A DNA stretch of 13,781 nt from an uncultured Anaerobutyricum sp. (GTDB taxonomy: Bacteria > Bacillota > Clostridia > Lachnospirales > Lachnospiraceae). Position 1 is the first letter of the stretch. Every line of letters starts with the position of its first letter. The DNA is taken from the NCBI GenBank assembly GCA_934317185.1, contig CAKREJ010000034.1, positions 1 through 13,781 of the forward strand, given 5' to 3'. The position numbers were made by a program, and so were the translations under genes. Positions 6,314 through 13,715 of the stretch are shown piece after piece. A model generated the notes under the pieces. The model searched no databases. It was not told the DNA's origin and saw only the letters and a list, made by a program, of their open reading frames with translations.

Positions 6314-8701
6314 TCAAGATTCCTGCCTCTCATATTTCTTCCAGAATTCTTCTAAAACCTGTCCGCAATTATTCTGGTTCACTACATAATAACTTTCCCA
6401 ATCTGTCGGAAGCAGCTTCTGATTCTCCATTTCCAAAAAGCGTTCATCCATTAAAAGAATCATTCCTATATCCTGTGCTGTCCGAATTACTCTGCCGGCA
6501 GCCTGCAGTACCTTATTCATTCCCGGATACCGATATGCATAATCATATCCTTTTTTCTGTTGTCTGTCAAAATAATCCCGGATTACTTCTCTCTCGTTAC
6601 AAAGCTGTGGAAGCCCGGTGCCCACAATCAATACTCCGATAAGACTTTCTCCTGTAAGATCAATTCCTTCTGAAAAAATACTTCCAAGAACACAAAAACC
6701 TATTAAAGACTTTTTCGACTTCTTCTGATATCTTTCTAAAAACTCTTCTCTTCTTCTTTCTTCCATATAAGGTTCCTGCACGATTAATTCTGATACAAAA
6801 TTAAGTGTACTTTTCTCTGCGATCTCGTATACTGCAGATAACATCTCATAAGAGGGAAAAAATATCATATATTTTCCAGGTCTTTTTTCCAGACAAATTT
6901 CCAGATAACGTACTATTTTTTCGTATTCTTTTTCTCCCCTTCTTGTATAGCGACTTGTCACATCTTCTGTAATCGCCAAAATACGCTTCTCTTTTTCAAA
7001 AGGAGAACTAATTTGATATGCCTCATAATGATTCCCTAAAAGAAGCTGTCTGTAATACTGCACGGGCAAAAGTGTTGCTGAGAAAAAAATACTTGAACGG
7101 CTGTTTTGGATATATTCCTCCAGCTTATCCGATGGATTTACACAAAAAAGCCGCAAAAAAAAGTCCCTCCCTCTTTTTTCACTATAAATTTCATATCCAT
7201 TATCCATTCCGTCTAATATCATATAAAAATGACTGATTTTGAAATAAAACTCTACGATTTCTTCCCGTTCCGGGAAATTTTCATGGTCTGTAAGATATTC
7301 TTCTAACGGCCCTATCAAATGAAAAATCGGAAAATAGACAGCATCTGCATTTTTATGTAAGTGAAAATATGCTACTTCCTCCGCTTCTTTTTCCAGCTTT
7401 CTAAGAGCAAGAACACAATTATTTAATTTTTTATATAAAAAATGATTCCTCTCCTTAAAATACTTCTTCGGCATTTTAAAATCGCTTTTTGCTATATCAG
7501 CACTATACATATCTCTTGCCCGGTCAAGCAAGTTATGTGCTTCGTCAATCAAATATATATTCTGCCGCTGACTTCCTTCTATCAGACTTTTTCGATTTAC
7601 ATGTGGATCAAATACATAATTGTAATCACAGATAATACAATCTGCCCATGCCGCTGCCTCAAAAGACAACTCATAGGGACAGACACTGTATTTTTCTGCA
7701 TATAAAAGAATATTCTCCCGATCAATAGCCACTTCTGCATTGAGTAGTGCATAAAGTGCCTCATTAATTCTGTCGAAATGTCCCGCTGCTCTCTCACATT
7801 TATCTGGATTACACTGCATTTCCTCCTGAATACAGATTTTTTCCTTTGCTGTAATCACAACAGAAGAAAGATAAAGTCCCTGTTTTTTTAGCAGCCTTAC
7901 GGTATCCTCGGCCACTGTTCTTGTAATCGTCTTCGCCGTAAGATAAAAAATATTCTCTGCCTTTTCTTCACCAAGCTCCTTCAATGCTGGATAAAGGGTT
8001 GAGATTGTTTTCCCAACTCCTGTTGGTGCCTGTAAAAAAATATGTTTTTTTTCTTCCATCGCCCGGTAAGCAATTGCTGTCAGTTTCTTCTGTCCCGGTC
8101 GAAATAAAAAGGGAAACTTTAACTGTTGAATACTCTCATTTCTTCTTTTTCTCGCTTCTACATAGTAAAAAGCCCACATTCGATATGCATCCAACACTTC
8201 CGCAAACCACAGAGAAAGTTCTTCGATTGTATAAGAATAAAAAATTCTCTTTATTTCCTCCGTTTCTAAATGACAGTACGTAATCTGCACACCAATCTTT
8301 TCCAAATCCTGTCTGTGACCATACAAATATGCATAACATTTTGCCTGTGCAAGATGTAATGCTTCTGCCTCATCTATTTCTTCTATATTTTTATAAACAC
8401 ATTTTATTTCATCGATATAATAAAGCTTTTCTCCTTCCTTTTCTATCCAGTCAATTCCATCTGCACGCCCTTCCAGGACTAGTTTATATCCACTCTCATT
8501 CCATTCCATTTTTAACGGTACTTCACTTTGATAGGTTGCTTTTTGCTCTCTTTGTATTTTCCGATGCATCCGACTTCCTTCAAGCATTGCTTCAGGCTTG
8601 GCACTTACGGAAGAACCTGTTGTAATATCACCACTGCGAAATAAAAATTCTACCAGATGCCGTACTGAGGTTTTTACAATCCCCTTTTGATAGGACAACA
8701 T
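6314..8701 (-). CDS. RecB-like nuclease fused to DinG/XPD-type Fe-S helicase
   Basis: This 795-residue protein combines a PD-(D/E)xK nuclease and a superfamily 2 Rad3/XPD-type DNA helicase. Nuclease (about 1-180): GxxxH at 42-46, D81 in GRADG, E98-I-K100 in IDEIKC, and QxxxY at 119-123, a complete RecB/Cas4-type active-site set. Helicase (about 195-795): Walker A APTGVGKT (225-232), DEAH box 386-389 in YLIDEAHNLL, four cysteines C290, C297, C302 and C341 placed like the Fe-S cluster of XPD/DinG, and C-terminal AAGRVIRTAQDIG (motif VI). It probably unwinds DNA and cuts or trims it during repair (inference). The start has GGAGGA eight nt upstream of the ATG. It seems to be transcribed alone. 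Such fusions are recurrent in Firmicutes chromosomes as far as I recall, so this need not be a defence gene. Confidence 0.9.
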   Translation of the reverse strand: MLSYQKGIVKTSVRHLVEFLFRSGDITTGSSVSAKPEAMLEGSRMHRKIQREQKATYQSEVPLKMEWNESGYKLVLEGRADGIDWIEKEGEKLYYIDEIKCVYKNIEEIDEAEALHLAQAKCYAYLYGHRQDLEKIGVQITYCHLETEEIKRIFYSYTIEELSLWFAEVLDAYRMWAFYYVEARKRRNESIQQLKFPFLFRPGQKKLTAIAYRAMEEKKHIFLQAPTGVGKTISTLYPALKELGEEKAENIFYLTAKTITRTVAEDTVRLLKKQGLYLSSVVITAKEKICIQEEMQCNPDKCERAAGHFDRINEALYALLNAEVAIDRENILLYAEKYSVCPYELSFEAAAWADCIICDYNYVFDPHVNRKSLIEGSQRQNIYLIDEAHNLLDRARDMYSADIAKSDFKMPKKYFKERNHFLYKKLNNCVLALRKLEKEAEEVAYFHLHKNADAVYFPIFHLIGPLEEYLTDHENFPEREEIVEFYFKISHFYMILDGMDNGYEIYSEKRGRDFFLRLFCVNPSDKLEEYIQNSRSSIFFSATLLPVQYYRQLLLGNHYEAYQISSPFEKEKRILAITEDVTSRYTRRGEKEYEKIVRYLEICLEKRPGKYMIFFPSYEMLSAVYEIAEKSTLNFVSELIVQEPYMEERRREEFLERYQKKSKKSLIGFCVLGSIFSEGIDLTGESLIGVLIVGTGLPQLCNEREVIRDYFDRQQKKGYDYAYRYPGMNKVLQAAGRVIRTAQDIGMILLMDERFLEMENQKLLPTDWESYYVVNQNNCGQVLEEFWKKYERQES

Positions 8702-8795
8702 AATACAGTCCTCCTTTTCTTTTAATGCCTTCTAATACTTTTTTGTCATTCTTTCTTATCTCATAAGTTTTAATTTATCATTCACATTAATATAT

Positions 8796-8824
8796 GTTGT
8801 ATTTTTTATCTTTTTTACTTTCAA
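8796..8824 (-). promoter_or_regulatory. Candidate promoter of the nuclease-helicase gene
   Basis: On the minus strand, TTGAAA (8819-8824, five of six to consensus) is followed after 17 nt by TACAAC (8796-8801, four of six). It lies about 95 nt upstream of the helicase ATG. The surrounding sequence is very AT-rich, so chance matches are likely. Confidence 0.3.
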
Positions 8825-8949
8825 ATGAAATCATATCGTAATTCTCTCTTTGATTCCCTACGGGCTAATATTATTATAAACAATAACTTTCTGTCTATTT
8901 CATTCTTTGAAAAATCAAAAAACATAGCTTTTATAAATTCCGTATAAAA

Positions 8950-8993
8950 GAAAATGCCCACAATGAGGGGCAAAACTCATTGTGGACATTCTC
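8950..8993 (-). terminator. Strong hairpin terminator
   Basis: Bases 8950-8967 pair with 8976-8993 (16 of 18 pairs) around an eight-base loop. On the minus strand the stem is followed by TTTTC and TTTTATA, typical of an intrinsic terminator. It lies about 220 nt after the pyrophosphatase stop, so it would end that transcript or a short RNA starting nearer. Confidence 0.75.
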
Positions 8994-9213
8994 TGTATAA
9001 TACTAACCTTTAACTTAGGGGATTACTTTAATTATAATACAACACTTTTCTAAAACTTTCATGCCTTTGTAGAGGAATTTCTTGTTCAATTTCAAAGAAT
9101 TTGTTGATATTCGTATTAATACAGCAACTTTCTTTCATTTGAAACGAAAAATCACACTCTTTTCACTTTATTTTCGAAGTTTCTTAATTTCTTTCCCTAA
9201 GAATATCTTTTTC

Positions 9214-10869
9214 TTATCCTAACTGTCCAAGAATTGCAGGGATTAACTGTTTCTTTCTGGATACTACTCCAGGAAGTTCTGCAGAACTATCTTCCACAGT
9301 TGCTTCAAAAGCATTCTCTATAACCTCTTTGCACATATCACCTACCATTAATAACTCTGTAGACTCACCAATGATATCTGTCATCATAAAGAATACCATA
9401 TCAAGACCATAGGATGTCCTTACCTCCTCCATATAAGGCAGAAGCTTTTCTTTACATGCAGAAAGCTCCTCTTTGTTCATGGAACTAATCTGTCCCACAC
9501 CAAAATTGACATTGGAATCATTGAACTTTTTGAAATCCTGATAAAAAATCTCTTTTGCAGATTTTTCTCTCAAATTACTTCCTGCATCAAACATATCTTT
9601 TGCATATTTTTCAATCTCAATATGTGCGATTGATGCAAGCTTCTCTGCAACAATATGATCGATTGCTGTACAGGTTGGAGAACGGAACATTAATGTATCT
9701 GAAAGAATCGCTGAACATAACATACCTGCAATCTTTTCCGGAATCTCAATATTATTCTCCATATACATCTGCGTAATAATAGTTGCTGTACATCCTACCG
9801 GCTGGTTTCTGAAAAATACCGGAGAATTCGTCTCAATATTTCCAAGACGATGATGGTCAATAATCTCTAAAATCTCTGCTTCTTCAAATCCGTCTACAGC
9901 CTGTGCCTTCTCATTGTGATCAACAAGAATGAGCTTCTTTCTATCTAAATCTAATAAATTACGTCTTGAAATCATTCCTACATAATTACCCTGATTATCT
10001 GTAATAGGGAAATCACGGAATCTTCTCTTTGCCATAATCTCCTGAATATCATCCACATAATCTGTTGTGTGGAATGTAATCAGATTATCTGTTGTCATAA
10101 AGTAGCGAACCGGCATACTGTGGTTGATCAATCTTGCTACAGTATATGTATCATATGGACTTACGATAATACGACATCCATGCTCTTTCGCCATTTTACG
10201 GATCGTTTTTGAAACAGTTGCTCCCATACAAACTACAATACACTGGGCATCCATCTCAATCGCACAAAGCTGGGATTCATAACGGTTACCTAAAATAACC
10301 ATATCCTGTGGCTCAATATATCCTTCCATCATATCTGGATTTGCGGCAGCAATCAAAACATGACCTTCTTCAAACTTACCATCAAGTTCTCCTACGATCA
10401 TCTCACCGTCAATCGTCTCCACAATATTCTTATAACTTGTACCAGCTTTTGATAAAATCATATTATCATATACATCCATATCAGAGTATGCAATATCGCT
10501 GACCGTAATAATTCCCGCAAGTTTACCTTCCTCGAGAATAGGTAATGAAACAATACGGGCACCTCTCATGATATCCCATGCCTTTTTAAGAGACAAACCA
10601 GCATCTACACCTTCTGTCTTACGAATCTCAATGTCCGTAACCTGTGGACGGATATCATTCACATACAAGGGTGCTTCCTGTCCGAAATAATTCAATACAT
10701 ACTGTGTTTCTTCATTAATATGACCGGCTCTTGTAGGAATATATTTGTATTCCTCCTCCTGCTTCTGACTTAATTCATTTTTAAGATATGCATAAGAAAT
10801 TGCTGAACAGATGCTATCTGTATCCGGATTCTTATGACCAATTACATAAATATTATTCTTTTTACTCAA
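9214..10869 (-). CDS. ppaC: Manganese-dependent inorganic pyrophosphatase with CBS and DRTGG domains
   Basis: This 551-residue family II (DHH) pyrophosphatase hydrolyses pyrophosphate to phosphate with Mn/Co. The catalytic domain is split: N-terminal GHKNPDTDS (H12, D16, D18), then VDHNE (D317, H318), DHHRLG (338-343) and SDTLMF (D391), with the substrate-binding SRKKQ near the C-terminus (537-541). Inserted between about 73 and 306 are CBS 1 (73-130), a DRTGG domain (about 140-245) and CBS 2 (about 250-306). In this subfamily, adenine nucleotides bound by CBS domains regulate activity, and DRTGG-containing forms are known to bind diadenosine polyphosphates. The start codon is TTG (10867-10869): no in-frame ATG exists before the GHKNPDTDS motif, and AAAGGA lies ten nt upstream. 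It follows the unknown 364-375 aa gene by 47 nt, with no clear terminator between them. Confidence 0.95.
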   Translation of the reverse strand: MSKKNNIYVIGHKNPDTDSICSAISYAYLKNELSQKQEEEYKYIPTRAGHINEETQYVLNYFGQEAPLYVNDIRPQVTDIEIRKTEGVDAGLSLKKAWDIMRGARIVSLPILEEGKLAGIITVSDIAYSDMDVYDNMILSKAGTSYKNIVETIDGEMIVGELDGKFEEGHVLIAAANPDMMEGYIEPQDMVILGNRYESQLCAIEMDAQCIVVCMGATVSKTIRKMAKEHGCRIIVSPYDTYTVARLINHSMPVRYFMTTDNLITFHTTDYVDDIQEIMAKRRFRDFPITDNQGNYVGMISRRNLLDLDRKKLILVDHNEKAQAVDGFEEAEILEIIDHHRLGNIETNSPVFFRNQPVGCTATIITQMYMENNIEIPEKIAGMLCSAILSDTLMFRSPTCTAIDHIVAEKLASIAHIEIEKYAKDMFDAGSNLREKSAKEIFYQDFKKFNDSNVNFGVGQISSMNKEELSACKEKLLPYMEEVRTSYGLDMVFFMMTDIIGESTELLMVGDMCKEVIENAFEATVEDSSAELPGVVSRKKQLIPAILGQLG

Positions 10870-10879
10870 AATTCCTATA

Positions 10880-10885
10880 TCCTTT
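10880..10885 (-). promoter_or_regulatory. Ribosome binding site supporting the TTG start of ppaC
   Basis: AAAGGA on the minus strand lies ten nt before the TTG at 10867-10869. A nearer AGGA (10873-10876) is only three nt from the start and is probably too close. Together with the lack of an upstream in-frame ATG, this fixes the TTG start. Confidence 0.6.
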
Positions 10886-10916
10886 CTTTATTATTTGGGG
10901 GAATTCATTTACCCTT

Positions 10917-12011
10917 CTACTTTTTTCCACCATCTATAATTGTAAACAAATTCTTTCTATTTTTCAATTGTTTCTGATAAGATATTTTTTTATATTCTGT
11001 TCTCGAATATCCTTTATATTCAAATATCGGGACATTTTCAAAAAGCTGATGTATTGCCTGTTCTGCTTCCTCTTTATGTTCTTTCCTTGTAAAAGATACA
11101 CCATCCAGCCTATCCTGCAATTTTTCATAACTACAGCTATTCTTAATCATAACAAGTAACGTTTTAACTAAAACTGTTGCAGAATAATAATTCATTCCCA
11201 TTTTATCGATCAAAAGGCTTCCAAGCTCGCTGACACCCGGCCAACGATTATCTATTCCGGCTGCATCACTGACATAAATTAAATCTTCTACCTTAATCAG
11301 CTTATATGGAATCTCCCCATGCTCTTTGATATATTCAAGAAGCAAGTCTGCATTCTCCACACAAAGATACTGAAAATATTCATTCCTTCCTGTTATATCT
11401 TTAAGAATCGCACCAAAAGACCACAAAGAACTCCTACATTTAATAAAAAGAATGAAATCTTCATAAGAAATAATCTTCTTAGATACTTTTAAGAACAGAG
11501 AATATAACGTCTTCATCTCTATAAAACCATAGTAGTACATAAATCCGGTAATAATCTTCTCCCATTCTTCATATATTGAAAGAAGCTCCCTGTTCTTCTT
11601 ACTTTTCAATAGAAAATAAAATGTATCCTTCATCTCCGGTACAATCATGATCTGATTTGGCTCATCAGAAATCGGATTCCCCATACGACAGGTTAAAAAT
11701 CCAAAAATCTTTAGATACTCAATATAATCCCATTGTTCTTCTGCCATGAGAATACTGTCACTTTCCCATACTTCCATCAAAAAATCAAGCATTGCTTTCG
11801 GCAGCATAAAGAGAATCCACTTCGGCTCGGAACAAAATTCCTCCTTAAACGCAGCTATATATGCTTCCTTAGGCAGTCCCTCTTCATATTCAATTCCAAT
11901 TCGTCCAAGTATCGACTTCACCGTTGACACAGGAGTACTCTTCATAACATTTTCTGCTTCCAGACTACTGATAATAACTTTAGCTTCGTCTGCGATATAT
12001 CTGTCCTGCAT
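10917..12011 (-). CDS. Conserved-looking hypothetical protein, unrecognised
   Basis: I do not recognise this soluble, mixed-charge protein of 364 residues. Starting from ATG 12009-12011 it begins MQDRYIADEAK, with GGGAG five nt upstream. The ATG at 12042-12044 would add 11 residues (375 aa) but has no ribosome site. No signal peptide, membrane segment, Walker motif or metal-binding cluster is visible. It is predicted mostly helical, with aromatic-rich stretches such as WEKIITGFMYYYGFIEMKTLYSLF and a Lys/Arg-rich tail. It lies between a SEC-C protein gene and the pyrophosphatase, 47 nt from the latter. Its general look recalls the N-terminal part of larger Firmicutes proteins that end in SEC-C, but it has no SEC-C motif itself; this resemblance is an impression, not an alignment. 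Confidence 0.8.
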   Translation of the reverse strand: MQDRYIADEAKVIISSLEAENVMKSTPVSTVKSILGRIGIEYEEGLPKEAYIAAFKEEFCSEPKWILFMLPKAMLDFLMEVWESDSILMAEEQWDYIEYLKIFGFLTCRMGNPISDEPNQIMIVPEMKDTFYFLLKSKKNRELLSIYEEWEKIITGFMYYYGFIEMKTLYSLFLKVSKKIISYEDFILFIKCRSSLWSFGAILKDITGRNEYFQYLCVENADLLLEYIKEHGEIPYKLIKVEDLIYVSDAAGIDNRWPGVSELGSLLIDKMGMNYYSATVLVKTLLVMIKNSCSYEKLQDRLDGVSFTRKEHKEEAEQAIHQLFENVPIFEYKGYSRTEYKKISYQKQLKNRKNLFTIIDGGKK

Positions 12012-12137
12012 ATTCTCTCCCATCATCTTTGCTGCGTGGCTCATAGTCTTAGAGCTGCACTAAGAAAAACAACTTTGTTGCACTTAAGAATGCCCCTGCA
12101 TCTACTACATAAGCAGTGACAAAACAACATGAAAACA

Positions 12138-12159
12138 GCACCCTGCAAACACAGGATGC
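12138..12159 (-). terminator. Terminator downstream of the SEC-C gene
   Basis: On the minus strand GCATCCTG pairs with CAGGGTGC (7 of 8) around TGTTTG, followed by TGTTTTC and further T-rich sequence. It begins about 39 nt after the SEC-C stop codon and most likely ends that transcript. Confidence 0.6.
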
Positions 12160-12166
12160 CGTTCAC

Positions 12167-12183
12167 AAGGCATACCATGCCTT
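12167..12183 (-). other. Perfect short hairpin after the SEC-C stop
   Basis: AAGGCAT (12167-12173) and ATGCCTT (12177-12183) form seven perfect pairs around a three-base loop. It has no T-run of its own and precedes the terminator hairpin by 7 nt on the minus strand, so it may protect the mRNA 3' end or assist termination. Confidence 0.5.
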
Positions 12184-12197
12184 ATACTATTACATGA

Positions 12198-12704
12198 CTA
12201 TTTATTACGTCCACAACACTTCTTATACTTCTTACCACTTCCACATGGACATGGATCATTACGTCCGATCTTTGGAGGCTTAACAACAGTTGTAGAACTT
12301 CTCTGTTCTTTGTACAACTCTTTACGTCTTTCTGCTGTTAAAAGAGTTGTCCACTGCTCTAAACCATATAACCAATCTGCTTTAGCAGCAACCATGTTAT
12401 AGTAAAGCTTCTCTTTATCATAGTCTAAAGATACTACTGTATTCTCATCCATATCATCAATAGGATTTGGATTTTTTAAACTATCATTAATTCCATCTAA
12501 GAAACCTACAAAATAAGTAAGCTCCATGTTATATTTCTGTGCTAATTCTGCAACTGTTCCACTTACCGGTTCTTCTGGTGTAGAAAGAATCTGCTCATAT
12601 ACTGCCTTCTCCTGATTAAAATATCCAATCCAGAACTCCTGTCCTTCTCTGGTTCTATCATCATGACTATACGCAAACTCTCTCCAATCTGTTAATAAAG
12701 ACAT
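12198..12704 (-). CDS. Small protein with C-terminal SEC-C zinc motif
   Basis: This 168-residue protein ends in a SEC-C motif: [18 protein letters not shown] with C152, C154, C163 and C164 (the last or a nearby residue completing the zinc site). SEC-C was named from the C-terminus of SecA, where it binds zinc and contacts SecB and ribosomes, but it occurs in many unrelated proteins. Residues 1-135 form a helical, acidic domain I cannot assign, with blocks such as [19 protein letters not shown] and [15 protein letters not shown]. No membrane segment or signal peptide is seen. AAAGGA lies eight nt before the ATG, so the start is sound. It appears monocistronic, with hairpins and a terminator following. 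A role in protein quality control or ribosome-related work is only a guess from the motif. Confidence 0.88.
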   Translation of the reverse strand: MSLLTDWREFAYSHDDRTREGQEFWIGYFNQEKAVYEQILSTPEEPVSGTVAELAQKYNMELTYFVGFLDGINDSLKNPNPIDDMDENTVVSLDYDKEKLYYNMVAAKADWLYGLEQWTTLLTAERRKELYKEQRSSTTVVKPPKIGRNDPCPCGSGKKYKKCCGRNK

Positions 12705-12836
12705 ATCTCTTTTCCTTTCTTTTCAAACGATTCCCATAAATCACCTTGATATAACAATATTCAAATTTATGGCATCATATATTACAACAGTATACCAAAA
12801 TCCCTACAAAAATTCAATATATATTTTTATTCGGTA

Positions 12837-12874
12837 ATTCCTCTCCCTCTTTTGTTTATCTTCAGGAGGGGAAT
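12837..12874 (-). other. Imperfect hairpin upstream of the SEC-C gene
   Basis: ATTCCTCTCC (12837-12846) can pair with GGAGGGGAAT (12865-12874), nine Watson-Crick pairs and one mismatch or wobble, with an 18-nt loop. Neither strand has a following T-run, so it is not a typical terminator. It may be a boundary of the copy C region or an RNA structure of unknown use. Confidence 0.4.
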
Positions 12875-12909
12875 CCTTTACTTGATTGTTAAAACAGACA
12901 AAAATAATA

Positions 12910-13008
12910 AAAAGTATCCTATAGCAGATATGACCCCTGAGTAATCAGAAACTGTGGCAAGCAATCTCCATGCAACAACTAAAGGTACATATACTATAGG
13001 ATACTTTT
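12910..13008 (-). repeat. Palindromic repeat element, copy C, terminator-like
   Basis: AAAAGTATCCTATAG (12910-12924) and CTATAGGATACTTTT (12994-13008) are a perfect 15-bp inverted repeat. Beneath it, ATATGACC (12928-12935) pairs with GGT-A-CATAT (12984-12992) with one bulge. The enclosed 48 nt contains the hairpin CTGA-GTAA-TCAG (12937-12948) and the core shared with copies A and B: 12957-13008 matches A at 40 of 52 ungapped positions, and 12957-12989 matches B 757-789 at 21 of 33. The left part, CTGAGTAA, resembles CGGAGCAA in B (728-735). It lacks the CGTCCGTT outer ends of A and B. On the minus strand the stem is followed by TTTTTATTATTTTT, so it could terminate the DUF6465-type gene, whose stop lies 38 nt upstream. 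Confidence 0.8.
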
Positions 13009-13046
13009 AGTATACTTTTATATTTAGCAACCTGATAAATCAGCGT

Positions 13047-13544
13047 TTAGAATAAAAATACTTTTCCTGAGTTATTATCATTAATTACATAATAAGCAGA
13101 TGCATCTTCTGGCTTTAAATAGATTTTTAAAGACTTAATATCACTTTCTTTATGACCTTCTTCTACATACTGCTTTTTAATTCTTTCTGTAATCATAGCT
13201 AAATTAGATTCGTTACCCTGATACTGTACATATACTTCCGGCTCTGCCACGGCTGCTTTTACTTCTGCAACTTTTTCCTTTACAGTCTTCTCAACTTTTT
13301 TTGTAACTTCTTTTGCTTTATCTACAACTTTAGCTCCTGTATCTTTTACTGTTTCTTTTGCTGCTGCTGCCACTTCTTTAATGTCAGCATCCACTGCTTT
13401 TTCTTTCTTTACTTCTACTTCTTTTACAACTGCTTCTTTTACTTCCTCTGCGGCTTCTACTGCTGTCTTTGTTGCTGTTTTAGCTGCTGTAGATGCTTTT
13501 GCTGCTGCTTTCTTCTTTGCCGTTCTTGCTGTTGTTCTTGCCAT
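13047..13544 (-). CDS. Ala/Lys-rich protein with DUF6465-like C-terminal domain
   Basis: This 165-residue protein has two parts. Residues 1-100 are almost wholly Ala, Lys, Thr, Val and Glu in short amphipathic repeats (ARTAKKKAAAKASTAAKTA at the start), resembling histone H1-like or stress-type helical tails; the first 30 residues are strongly basic. Residues about 100-165 (VYVQYQGNESN, ERIKKQYVEEGHKESDIKSL, KIYLKPEDASAYYVIND, GKVFLF) look like a small alpha/beta domain that I identify from memory as DUF6465, common in Lachnospiraceae and of unknown function. A DNA- or RNA-binding or surface role would be a guess. AGGAGG lies about eight nt before the ATG and a good promoter lies upstream. 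The gene is flanked by a tRNA and repeat copy C and appears monocistronic. Confidence 0.85.
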   Translation of the reverse strand: MARTTARTAKKKAAAKASTAAKTATKTAVEAAEEVKEAVVKEVEVKKEKAVDADIKEVAAAAKETVKDTGAKVVDKAKEVTKKVEKTVKEKVAEVKAAVAEPEVYVQYQGNESNLAMITERIKKQYVEEGHKESDIKSLKIYLKPEDASAYYVINDNNSGKVFLF

Positions 13545-13551
13545 AATTAAT

Positions 13552-13558
13552 TCCTCCT
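13552..13558 (-). promoter_or_regulatory. Strong ribosome binding site of the DUF6465-type gene
   Basis: AGGAGGA on the minus strand, about seven nt before ATG 13542-13544, is a near-perfect Shine-Dalgarno sequence. With the good promoter hexamers it suggests high expression. Confidence 0.7.
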
Positions 13559-13639
13559 AAACTGTAAGATGTACTCACAAAGTCAATTGCATTAAATACT
13601 CTGAGAATACATTGATTACTTCTTTATACATACTTTGCT

Positions 13640-13668
13640 ATTATACATCAGAAATATTATTTTGAAAA
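13640..13668 (-). promoter_or_regulatory. Promoter of the DUF6465-type gene
   Basis: A perfect minus-strand TATAAT (13640-13645) lies 17 nt downstream of TTTTCA (13663-13668, four of six to consensus). Transcription would start near 13632, giving a leader of about 90 nt before the ATG. Confidence 0.5.
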
Positions 13669-13715
13669 GTTATTTTACTGATTTTTCTAATATTTCATGA
13701 TTTGTATAAAAAAAA

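Larger units (their letters stand above)
8702..9213. other. AT-rich intergenic region without a gene
   Basis: This 512-nt gap lies between the pyrophosphatase stop and the helicase start. I found no coding frame with a ribosome site on either strand. It holds the helicase ribosome site and candidate promoter at its left end, a strong hairpin terminator at 8950-8993, and a perfect minus-strand TATAAT at 9031-9036, upstream of that hairpin. The rest, including 9040-9213, is low-complexity AT-rich sequence in which I see nothing definite. Confidence 0.6.
12705..13046. other. Intergenic region with hairpin and repeat copy C
   Basis: This 342-nt gap contains, from right to left, a small CTGA-TAAA-TCAG hairpin (13032-13043) beside the upstream gene's stop, repeat copy C (12910-13008), a separate hairpin (12837-12874) and the SEC-C ribosome site. 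AT-rich sequence at 12720-12830 probably carries the SEC-C promoter, but I see no convincing hexamer pair. No coding frame is supported. Confidence 0.6.

Noticed and set aside
6314..8701. Nuclease-helicase as part of a phage defence system
   Set aside because: No defence partner genes flank it; neighbours are housekeeping genes, and this layout looks like a chromosomal repair protein.
12045..12080. CAAC-AAA-GTTG hairpin followed by TTTTT as a terminator
   Set aside because: The stem has only four pairs and lies just ahead of the next gene's start; a better terminator lies at 12138-12159.
12910..13008. Copy C as a known metabolite riboswitch
   Set aside because: I see no TPP, purine, glycine, cobalamin, SAM or c-di-GMP signature, and it lies 3' of one gene and about 200 nt from the next, with a terminator-like end.
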